A DNA stretch of 22,530 bases from Plakobranchus ocellatus. Its lineage: Eukaryota; Mollusca; Gastropoda; Plakobranchidae. Positions 1 to 9,426 of this stretch are shown here, piece by piece. Location: assembly GCA_019648995.1 (NCBI GenBank), contig BLXT01005456.1, positions 1,197,045 to 1,219,574 of the forward strand, read 5' to 3'. A model generated the notes under the pieces. The model was not told the origin of the DNA, did no database searches, and was given only the letters and a program-made list of their open reading frames with translations. Position numbers and translations under genes: made by a program. The first letter of the stretch is position 1. Each line of letters starts with the position of its first letter.

Positions 1-249
1 TGGTCAAATCCAATATCTGTTTATCCATTTTTTTAATGCTCATTTGGAACCTTTTCGGTGATTTTTTCTCAATAACTATATCAAACGACCTTCGTTTCTG
101 ACCATAGTTCTTCTCTTTCTGAGATGTTTTAGAGTCTCATATTTTTTTGTACAGCTACACCAATTTCCTCTTACTTTGTCATCAGATTTTAGTGGGACCA
201 ATTGGAATTTAGAGTTCGCTTTTGCCATTTTTCAATCTTTTAAATCATT

Positions 250-830
250 TCAATTCTATATATGACTAAGAGTAAGATGTGATCTGAATGACAGTCGGCT
301 CCAGGCAGTGATTTGGGTGTGTTGATGGCGTTTGGTATCGTTTCTGATTAAGAATATAATCGATTTTTCTTCTGCTTCTATCACCGGGGGCTCTTCCATA
401 TCCACTGTCCGTGTCATCTGTGATGGTTTTGATACCAAGTATTTGTGACCATTCAAATAGCTTACCCCTAGAGACTCCTACGTTCATTTATGTCCCTATG
501 CCACCAGGCCCAACATCCTCTAGCCTTTCATTTCCAATTTTTGCATTGAAATCGTCCATTACATGTATTATCACGATGTCCTGAGATTCTAGATAACCCT
601 TTGCTTTTTCTATTTCTTCATAAAAGTGATCTACTTCTACATCTTCACTATCCGAATATGGTGCATATACTTGAATAATGCCTAAATTGAATGGTTTGGC
701 TACCGGTTTAGCTACAACTACTCTGACTGAACTAGGACACCTTTTTAATGTTTGAATTTCAATCTGCGATCAGACACTGGATAACGACCTGGAACCACCT
801 GCTGCTCATGTCTATCCCTACCTAACGAGG
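250..830 (-). mobile_element. Decayed LINE fragment, APE-type endonuclease domain
   Basis: Read on the minus strand, about 745 down to 260 encodes the endonuclease/exonuclease/phosphatase domain typical of LINE ORF2 proteins (often annotated as craniofacial development protein 2-like). Visible landmarks in order are a YPVSDR stretch (near 790), GIIQVYAPYSDSED, a DDFNAKIGNE block matching the family GDFNAKIG motif, and RKIDYIL. An in-frame TAA (488-490) sits between GGIGT and MNVGV. Near 340 the frame shifts: NAINTPKSLPG and DCHSDHIL, the expected family continuation, appear in another frame. Below 240 only frameshifted traces (KKWINRYWI) of the linker before the reverse transcriptase remain, and the element runs off the window. 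The N-terminal start of the domain was not found intact. This is a dead copy. Confidence 0.8.
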
Positions 831-1165
831 GTTTTGGATCCGAATCACAAACCCCTTAACGTTGTAAATTGAAGAGCTTGGAAACATGGCTTTTCTTGGG
901 AAATTATAGCAGCAGTTTCCCCTTAGCTACAGCCGGTTCGTGTAGGGCTCTCCGCTAGCCTTTACTTTGTATCTAACCAACAAGGTAGTGGGGGTCTTTG
1001 GATAGTTACCCTTAGTAGGATCTTCCGCCTTTCGCAGGTCTTGTTTTTAGTCTTGGTGTGTTCCAATTCCATTACTCTCTTTATTTTTTTACAACGATGG
1101 GATAAGCAGTTTAGTTGCCGATTATCCGACAGATGCAGTTTAATGTCATACCAAGGATTGCAATC
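831..1165 (-). other. Possible 5' part of the LINE, or adjacent unique sequence
   Basis: This stretch is clearly richer in GC than the sequence above 1170 and abuts the LINE endonuclease remnant. The change to AT-rich sequence lies near 1170-1200 and may mark the 5' edge of the insertion. No protein motif is recognised in it. The assignment to the element rests only on composition and contiguity. Confidence 0.35.
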
Positions 1166-1169
1166 CAAA

Positions 1170-1666
1170 CCGGTTTGAAGGTAGCTTTGTATAAAAAGAA
1201 TAATGTAGCTACAAAATTATATTATCAAATTAAAGTGCAAAACCCGACATGGAACTAAAGCAATTGATTTTATTGTAACAATGTGCCATTAAGTATACAA
1301 GATTGATGTATTGCACAATGCAGACAAAATCGTGGCGGATAATGTTCACACCTAATAAAATGGCATTATTTATTTAAAACCTCAAAAATAATCACATGGT
1401 TTGCTCTAAGTTAAAAAAAACAAAAAAATCTACAATCGCTTTGAAGAATTGTAACAAAAGTTAACAAAAAAAGACCTAAATTATTTTTGGCAAATGAAAA
1501 ATTTATAAAACTTACTTTCTCGCAAAAAAATTTGTGTATGTATATAATTTTGAAAAAAAAACTTGTGTATATAATTTTGATACAAGAGGAAAAAAAACAA
1601 AATGGCTAGAAGTGGAGAAAAAATGGCTACTGATTGATGAAAATTATCGCCTCTCTTATGAGAATC
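1170..1666. other. AT-rich non-coding sequence; probable 3' UTR and downstream region
   Basis: No coding signal is seen. If the exons at 1667-2670 are real, the upper part is their 3' UTR. Two minus-strand AATAAA hexamers (1369-1374 and 1269-1274) fit as polyadenylation signals. Confidence 0.4.
1369..1374 (-). promoter_or_regulatory. Candidate polyadenylation signal AATAAA
   Basis: The minus-strand hexamer lies about 295 bases after the predicted stop at 1667-1669, a reasonable 3' UTR length. A second AATAAA lies at 1269-1274. Hexamers are common by chance in DNA this AT-rich. Confidence 0.3.
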
Positions 1667-2670
1667 TTAGGTATGAAACAAACCCAAGGTTCTATTTTCA
1701 GTAATATGGCAATGACTCGCCGAATCAAAGAAAGAGTCTGCACAATCAATCAATCAATGGCAGTGCAGGAAACAGATCTCTACTCTAAGCAATTGATGTG
1801 TGCTGCTACAAAATTTATAACAAAATCTACACATGCAATTTGAATTACATGTCATAATAGCTATCATAAATATATAAATTTTATATAGTTCTACATAGTT
1901 ACTAATTTAATTAGTTTAAAAGCAAAGTTAAGCTATGCGACATGACTTATGATACTGATTTTTTTACTAGACATAAAATGATGTGTTTTGCTTTTGGTAA
2001 CTTCTTTTCAATTCTTGTCATTAACTTAAAAAAAAATGTAACGTCATGGCTGTAATACAATGAATGCATGTAACAAATACACTGAGTAAACAAAAGACCT
2101 GGCCAGAAATTATTAATCTCATATTACATTCATTCAGACTTATACAACTTTTTTTAGAATCAGTTGAAAATATTAAAAAAAAAACAAAAAAAAAAAAGAA
2201 TCACAATGTTACAATGAGGAATTTAAATAAACAAAATGAAATGGCAAATGAAACTTACTTTGAGGGTTTTCCATAGGCAAGCTACCCAGGCATGATTGCT
2301 TCAAAGTCAAAAATACATTTCAATGAGGCTTAAAGCATTAATAGGAAAAGCATCACTATCATCTTGACCATGCAACAGGTAGGCTATTAAAGTGGAAACC
2401 TCAAAAAGAAACTAAACCAATGAATCAAGTTTTCATAGACCAAATTGCTCAACAGGAAGTGTTGTATTTTTCAAATCAATATCTTTCCATGGGGCTCATT
2501 GAAGGGGGGGAAATTTTACCTCGCGGTCATCAGTGACTAATTTCTCTACATGGTTAAGATAATTAAACTCCGCCACCTCCACCAAATATGCGATTTGTTC
2601 ACGAGGTAAATGAAATTCAAGCTTCAAGGAAGACAAACTTTGTTGCAGCTTTGCATCTTCCCATTTAAAT
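1667..2670 (-). CDS. Unrecognised gene, three predicted 3'-terminal exons
   Basis: Three minus-strand exons join without breaking frame. Exon 1 (2670-2520, 151 nt) follows a pyrimidine-rich acceptor ending TTAG and stops at donor GAG/GTAAAA. It encodes FKWEDAKLQQSLSS followed by a helical-looking stretch including REQIAYLVEVAEFNYLNHVE. Exon 2 (2298-2259, 40 nt) has an AAG acceptor and a strong GTAAGT donor and reads QSCLGSLPMENPQ. Exon 3 (1737-1667, 71 nt) has acceptor TTGTGCAG and reads SFFDSASHCHITENRTLG, ending LFHT and TAA. Phases are 2 into exon 1, then 0 and 1 at the junctions. There is no in-frame ATG in exon 1, so further 5' exons with phase 2 are needed; I found none between 2.7 and 4.1 kb. 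I do not recognise the protein. The open frame of exon 1 continues upstream to about 2790, so its start may lie further 5'. Confidence 0.45.
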
Positions 2671-4134
2671 CTAACATGTGTGAGGAAGAATGAAAGAAAT
2701 CTGAGTTTGAAGGAGAACTTCTCTACACTCTGATCACGGACGGTAAATGTGTGTACGTCTTTCTTTTTTTGGTGTTCCAAACAGTTCCACAAATAACAAA
2801 ACCAACAAAGCTTAAATTACATGTTTAAAGAAATCTGGAGCTACATAAACTTGGCAAAATAAAACAATCAATATAAACCAAAGATTTTAAAACAAGCCAA
2901 CCATAGTTTGAAAAATGTACACAGATTCAATAAATTTCTCATTTTTTTTTTTCAAAAGTAATACAATATAAAATATGAAAAGGTGATCACAAAGGGCCCA
3001 TTTATGCCCCTATTACTTTCACAAGGAAAATTTAGAAGCCCGCGCTTGTGCAACATGAATAAGAATCCAAAAAATAATGATGTTGATTTAATCATTAAAA
3101 AAAAAAACTTCACAGCCATTTCTCTACAATAATCATAACTCCTTTGAATTTGAAAGTCATCAGACCAGATTTAATTCATCAGGTTTTAGATATATTTGCT
3201 TTAGAGAAGAAAAGAATTTGAAAGAGCGTTTTCATTGTTTTTTTGCTTTTTTTTTTCTTTCAAAACTGTAAAATGCCAACATTCTGACACAAACACCAGT
3301 ACATGTCTATCCAGTTTTCACTATTGCAAAGCTTATAGAACACAGTTTCTGACTAAATCATCAAAACTGATTCAAACTGATCTCACAACAAATTAAACCT
3401 TGGGTAAATGCATTTTACTCAAATTTTACATTGAAAAATTGGGTTCATTTCAAAAAGACCATCGATTTCATACTTCCAGTTAAATAAAAATTCCAAAGTC
3501 CATTTTGACAATTAAATCAATTTTTGTATCATAAGTAATGACAATATCAAGTACATTCATGGTTCATCTCCCATATGAAGAAAAAAAACAAAAAAGCTTT
3601 AAAAGATTTAAATGCATTGATGACACTTTCTGCATGGCATTGCACAGCACCTAAAATATCTATATGAAAATAAAATTCAAGTTTCAACATAAAAACATTA
3701 TTTTGTTCTCTGATATGTGCAGAATATTAAAATGCATCAAACTCACATTACAATTTGTGATTCATAATTCAAAAATTTCTCACACAGAACGGTTTGATGT
3801 TCTTACTAACGCTCAGTTCGACACAAATGTAAAAAATTTTCAGAGAGTTCACAGTTTGAAAATCATGACGATCTGTAGACCCAAGGATAAGAAATTAAAT
3901 CTTCAATAGTTGCCTCATGGCTTTTGATAAACTGCAAACATGTTTGGCTGGTAGATATGCCATGTCCTTACCATAGAGATAAACCATTTATACCAACAAC
4001 AACAGCAACAGCAGTAGCAACAAAGGTTTGGGTAAAAATGATAACAAAAATTGTGAAACACAAGAGTTTTGAGACCAATCCAAATGAGTAAGACTAAGAT
4101 TTTGCAGTAAAGGCTTGTAAAAGCAAAGCGAGAT
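2671..4134. other. AT-rich non-coding sequence, probable intron or intergenic
   Basis: A/T homopolymer-rich sequence without a convincing exon. A strong-looking minus-strand donor (TATG/GTAAGG, near 3970) follows an open hydrophobic frame from about 4085. Joining that to the exon at 2670 creates a TGA at the junction, so it was not accepted. The stretch from 3990 to 4025 holds an imperfect CAA/CAG microsatellite. Confidence 0.4.
3992..4023. repeat. Imperfect CAA/CAG trinucleotide microsatellite
   Basis: About ten CAA, CAG or GTAG-interrupted triplets. It lies in sequence with no accepted exon. Confidence 0.6.
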
Positions 4135-4139
4135 TTATT
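4134..4139 (-). promoter_or_regulatory. AATAAA hexamer overlapping the predicted stop
   Basis: The last lysine codon and the stop (A-run then TAA, followed by A) themselves form AATAAA. If used, the transcript would have almost no 3' UTR. It may be coincidental because the A-run makes it likely. Confidence 0.2.
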
Positions 4140-5223
4140 TTTTTTTGTCCTTCTTTAAAATTCTTTTCTCAAAAACAGGAAAAAATTGTTTCCATATTTG
4201 CTGAGAATCAACATCGCTCACCTCTGCAGACTTAACAGAAAGAAGTTTCTGGCAATCTTAGTAGTTGAAACAATTCAAAATACAACTTTCTGGCTCATTC
4301 AGACTAGTCTCCAGATAAAATTATTTCTGAGTTTATAACAGTCAAAATATGCTCGAAAAGATTTTTATACATAGGGCTTTTTAAAAATCTGAAACAGAAA
4401 AGGGAAAAAAGAAAACAGGATCACAAACAAATTTTCAAAATTAAACTACATGTACAAACAACATTTAAAGCAAAAGGAACTGTGAAAGAATTTAAAAGAT
4501 ATTAAAAATACAGCAAAAGGGCATGAAGAGTGAAATGTATCAAGTACTGATTTTTCAGGACCACATGAGCAGAGGGCAAAGGCCATTGGCATGCAACATG
4601 TTATGTCTAGTTTCAGCAGACATGGCTTAGCCTCTAACTTTAGCCCTGTATTATAACAGAGAGGGGAAAAGATACAAAATTTTCCTCACTCAGTGATATG
4701 TCAAAATGTTTCTTCTCGCATATTAAAATCAGATGCATTACAAATATCCCAGAATATATCAAAATCCTTGGTCTTATAAAAACCCCAGCCATAGATAGGC
4801 ACCAGTTTATTTAAATCTAAACGACATAGCATACAGACTAGAATCCTATCTAATTACCTTGACCTAGTTTCAGAATACAATAGCCTGGTCCTTTAATCTT
4901 ATCTAGGTTATCGAGGGAGGGACTTCCATAACTCCACTGCCTCAGTTTGTCAAGTTTATCACTCAAGTTGTCACAATCAAAAGATCCCAACCCTAAAAGG
5001 CAGGAGGATACGGTGCCTCTGAATTCGCTTTCATTCGTATCTTTGAAAACACACATAATTACAGAACCATGAGACTGAAAAGATAAAATATTGAAATACA
5101 TTTTGACTCTAAATGCATCAAAAGCAAAAAAAATCAGCAGCTTCTTGCCTTGTGACCCACTTGGATTAGCCTCTAGATAATGAAATTGTTGGCCTCTACA
5201 GGGCCAACTTTTATCGATTGTGC
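4135..5223 (-). CDS. Unrecognised gene, two predicted 3'-terminal exons
   Basis: The upstream exon ends at 4858 (donor CAAG/GTAATT) and is open for at least 72 codons. It can start at 5074 (acceptor TTTTATCTTTTCAG) or in the same frame at 5223 (acceptor T9GGCTTGCACTTTAG). It encodes SHGSVIMCVFKDTNESEFRG, then SFDCDNLSDKLDKLRQWSYG, and ends GPGYCILKLGQ. The terminal exon (4223-4135, 89 nt) follows acceptor CTTTCTGTTAAGTCTGCAG. The phase-1 junction gives GAG, after which it reads VSDVDSQQIWKQFFPVFEKR and ends in a lysine-rich tail (ILKKDKKK) and TAA. The 5074-5223 extension looks partly intron-like (T-rich, hydrophobic), so the shorter exon may be right. More 5' exons must exist between 5.3 and 9.4 kb or beyond; none was identified. 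The product is not recognised. The splice phases and a natural-looking C-terminus support a real gene; the whole is inferred by eye. Confidence 0.45.
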
Positions 5224-5508
5224 CTAAAGTGCAAGCCAAAAAAAAACCAGGTGATTGCTACCACAAATCACACCTCTGTCTCTAAAGCATGCAAGCAAAA
5301 TAACTACTAAGATGCTTGTGGCTTAACCAATCTTCCAGAAAAAAAAAAAAATATACATAATGAAAATATTTGAACAATTGTTTCATGTGGGGAAAAAATA
5401 AATGGATATACATTTTTTTCTTTCATACGATAAAATTATAGAAAGCATTCTATGTTATAATGAGAATATAATAATCATCAAAGACATAAGTGTCATCGTA
5501 ATTTAAAA

Positions 5509-5510
<2 letters not shown>

Positions 5511-5544
<34 letters not shown>

Positions 5545-5545
5545 T
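5511..5545. repeat. A18 run joined to (TA)n microsatellite
   Basis: Eighteen A bases run directly into about nine TA units. It could be the tail of an old retroposon on the plus strand, but no body of such an element was recognised upstream. Confidence 0.7.
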
Positions 5546-8255
5546 TATTTCTCTCAGTAAAAAATGGAGATTTTTATACAAAGCAATGAAGAATGATTGC
5601 AAGTAAACAACATCATAGTTTTTAGTACTAAGAAGTCAGTAATTTTGCGATTATTCCTCAGCTATATCAAAGATATAGCCACCTATTTTGTCCCTTGTTG
5701 TTGAATGGAATCCTTCTTTATCTAGTATGATCCAATTAAACCTATTGTTATATATTTAAAGCCTTCATGTGGAATAAACTTTCTGTTTGCCATTTTATTC
5801 AGTATTCAAAATTATCTTGAAATAATTTTTTCGGTTAAGATTCAAAAAGAGACATCAAAATCTCATTATTCAAACCTTAACTCCAGACATAAAAGCAGTT
5901 CACTGTTTACACAGGACATAAGGCACTTTCAGTGGAAAGGAAGTAAAGGTTCAGAATCAGATGCAAAATTCACACCAATTTTTTTTTTTTTTTATGTTGA
6001 TGTATGGAGACTGTGACAAATTTCATGCAAGTTAAAACTTCTTCACACACTTCAGGCCCTCTCACCATTTATTCCTGTAGCAAAGCAAAGTGAGTACATC
6101 ACCCACCTTAATATATAATTTTCATCATAAATTCACTCTAAAAAACTTTTAGGAAACTCTTTGGACATTGAAATTGAAATTAGTCTTTTTTTCTTCTCTA
6201 ATTTTTATTTCAATGCTGAACAAATACAATTTTGTGGTTCTAACAAATGAAGGTTAGGCTTGAAGTCCTATATCAAATCACAGCTCAGATTTCACTGAAA
6301 AAAATTGAGGATTCAGCACAGAATAAAGGAGAGAAAACTTTGTTGAAGACACGCAGCCGCCAGCACAACTAATTTTTTTTTTTAACTGAAAATCAATCTA
6401 TGTACAACAACAGAAGACATAGATTAGGAGTTTGTAATGTTACATTAGTGGTGTTACTACTATTCTCCCATTTAGCAATCATATTTAGACTTATGAGACA
6501 GGAAGCAAAACTCAATACAAAAAAAGAAGAGGATTTTATCCACAATTAGTGTGACAATATTTTTTTCTTTAGTTAGTAGCTCTAATGGCAGAAGTTACAT
6601 AACTATATTGACAGCTATATGAGAATGTCACAATATATGTGAGAGTATTCCTCTTAGCAGCAATAATATCACATGAGAGTACAAGATGCAGTAATTAGGG
6701 GAAAACATATTCAAAAAGCTACTTAATAAAAAGATTCATATTATTTTTGATCCTCAAGATATTTTGATTGATCAAGACCCAAAGAAAAAAAATAAATAAA
6801 TAAAAATGTCAAGCTTCGAAATCAGACCTTTTACAATGGTAGATTACCCGTAGCAACATGTATACTATTACTGAGGCAAGAAATTGATTCGGTTAAAAAA
6901 TAAGGAAAAGAAAGAAAAAAAGAATACAAGCAAAAGTTAGATGACATGTTTCGCTAGATGGTGGTATAAACTGAAAATTCAGCTGAAGCCAAATGGCACA
7001 GCAGGAGCAAAAATGCAAAGCATTTCCTAGCTCTGGCAGGATACAAATACAGGATCTCACAATCTAGAGTCCTGACATTAGTAAAGAGGCAAGAATACAT
7101 ATTGGAATTTCAGGCTTTTAGCCATGATTGCAACCCTGTAATTTGTTAACCTAAGCTTCATAACCCTGATATTTAGTTCAACAGCCTTATGGAACAAAGA
7201 CATATCTTGAAATTTTAATTTGGGGGAATCATAGTAAAAGTGAAGAGACTGAAGCATATTTAGGTTGGTATGCAATAAAATGAGTTTTTAGACCTTATTA
7301 CACCCTCAGTAAAAGTAATATAGTGATCTGTAATATAGTTAAATGCATTCTGATTTCAAAATAATTTTATTACCATAATTATACACAGAAAGCCTTCGGC
7401 ATAAAAATCTCCAGATGCTGAAAAAATGACTGAAGCAGCCAGGAGCCTGAGCTTAAAAAGCAAAATCAAATGCAGACATTAATGAGCTTGATGAATTACT
7501 TTTTTTTTTCACTGACAATCTGTTCCTTAGTTCTAAGCCTGGATGTTCCCAAGGTGCTGAGACTATTCTGGCCTTTTCCTCACCACCTCTGGGTCAAAGT
7601 TTCCTAAATATCTCTAAATCCTTTGTCACCCGCTGCTTCTATAGGTTTCAAGTGCCGCTACAGACTAGAGTCCTTTTTCCTTGCTGTTCAAATTTGCATT
7701 AACCCAACACTGATCTCAGTTAGAACTGTCAGATGAAATTTTTTATTTTCCTCCATTTTATAATCCTAAACAATTTGCCCAAAGGCTCCTCTCAAACCAC
7801 AGGAGCATCTGCGTCTTGCCAGTTTGGTGTAGAAAAAAAGCCCACAAATCAAACATGCATAATAAAAAGGAGGAAAGAAAAAATATCTATTGACAAACTG
7901 CATAATTTACTGTTACAAGGCCTCTATTTCGTTTTTTTTCCCCAAAAAAGTCTGGATGTCATGGTAGAAATAGAAATGAGTGAATGATCAACCTGACAAA
8001 GTCTGTCACCAGGTGCACATTTTTATACACATGGTAAAATGGTGTAGGTTACGAAAAGTTCCTATTTGATACAAAAATATTTCATTGATTCATTCTTAAC
8101 TTCAATAGCATTAAATATTCAACTGAATAATTTTGATGTGCAAGCAGACGCTACATTTGTACGAATTTGTTCATTACATATATATCAAAGTAAAGTTTTG
8201 TACACAATAAACAATAACAGATCTCTGATTGTGGACTGCCAGTACATTGCAGATT

Positions 8256-8278
8256 AAAAAAAAAATTTTTTTTAAAAA
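8256..8278. repeat. A10-T8-A5 palindromic homopolymer tract
   Basis: The A-run followed by a T-run contains a perfect 16-base self-complementary core (A8T8, 8258-8273). Such tracts are stiff, nucleosome-excluding DNA. It has no gene association here beyond lying in the putative msrB 3' flank. Confidence 0.6.
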
Positions 8279-8362
8279 GAGCTAAAAGTAAAATGTGGAT
8301 TTTTCAAGGCTGCCATTAATTCAAACTAAAAATGGTTGGAAAAAATGTTTAAAAACTGAATT

Positions 8363-8368
8363 TTTATT
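8363..8368 (-). promoter_or_regulatory. Candidate msrB polyadenylation signal AATAAA
   Basis: This is the first canonical minus-strand AATAAA I found downstream of the msrB stop, about 1.06 kb away, and it is followed by a U-rich stretch in the RNA sense. A variant hexamer nearer the stop cannot be excluded. Confidence 0.3.
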
Positions 8369-9426
8369 GATGATTGTGCTTAAAAATGTCAAGAAACCAG
8401 CGCCAATGAACTGCATAGCTTTCTCCCCTTGTTTTCGCTGACTGTTTCAAAAAAAGATAAAACCCCAGTATTTCAGCACAGAACCCACAATGTCTCTATC
8501 ACATTTTAACGATTACAAAATACAGAATATGCCATTTTTAACCACATCAATTATTTCAAATGTTTGACATGCGACTTTCAATTCATTTACTGGTCCCCAG
8601 ACAAATGTTCTATCATTAAGTATCATATTGATATGAAGCTGCTAATTAATTAAGTCCCATACTTTTAAAGTATCATATACTAACATCAAAAAGGCAAAAA
8701 AAAGAAAATATATTGTTGAGTCTTTTGACAGTTTTCAGAAACAAAAACAAAAAAGTCTCCAAATAAAAAAAAAAGAAAAGTCTGTGCTATCTTTACTATT
8801 TTCCAAATGAAGAATCCCATAAAATAACTAAGAAATACAAATATTTTGTATATTCATGTTTGAATATTATATAACATTCAATATGGGGATTAACTAATAT
8901 ATCAGTGGTGTTGTGCCCTAATCCAAGTAACTACAAAATTGGGTCATCTGTTGTTTTCAGTTAAGAGCAACCACATACCCTTTTCACACACTCCTTATTA
9001 CTTATCGGAGGTTAGCATGCACTCGAAAGTATTGGAACAGATCTCATGGTCCAATTTAAAGCTAGTGACATCACACTCACACCAAATGTGTAAACGAAGC
9101 CTAGGTCAGGGCATTGTATACAAAAAAATTTAACAAATGACTAGTTCGATTCCTTTAACTCTCTTATTCACATCACTGGATACAAATGCAAACATGTATC
9201 TGACTGTTGTGTAAAGATGTAGTCATAAGTGATTGTAGGCAAATATGGTTTTCAGTTTCCCAGCTCTTCAAAAAAAAGAAAGGTGTAAAACAATTTGCAC
9301 TGATAGAGCACAACACCATCAATAAATTATCTCTCAATATATTTTTTTTATCTTGACTCACACTTAAGATGTGCACTTGGTTTTTATCCGTTTCAGTGAT
9401 CTCGGGTGGAGAGTTGTAAGTCACCA

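Larger units (their letters stand above)
5224..9426. other. Gene-poor A-rich region between predicted genes
   Basis: No exon could be supported in these 4.2 kb, though 5' exons of the gene ending at 4135 and the msrB 3' UTR probably lie here. Features seen are A and T homopolymers, a long A-run joined to a TA repeat near 5.5 kb, a good minus-strand acceptor (CTTGCCTCAG, near 6872) followed by only 23 bases to a weak donor, and a GC-richer patch at 7500-7710. A 65-codon minus-strand open frame at 7078-7275 has an acceptor-like site but no credible donor. Confidence 0.4.

Noticed and set aside
3970-4085. Hydrophobic minus-strand open frame ending at a strong donor TATG/GTAAGG
   Set aside because: Joining it to the next predicted exon (2670) creates a TGA at the junction; a CAA/CAG microsatellite explains much of the sequence.
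6060-6125. Minus-strand donor-like sites AAG/GTGGGT and ATG/GTGAGA with acceptor GCTTTGCTACAG
   Set aside because: The bounded segments are open in no frame or only nine bases long, so no exon could be supported.
7078-7275. 65-codon minus-strand open frame with an acceptor-like TGCTTCAG
   Set aside because: No credible donor follows, and the sequence has no recognised features.
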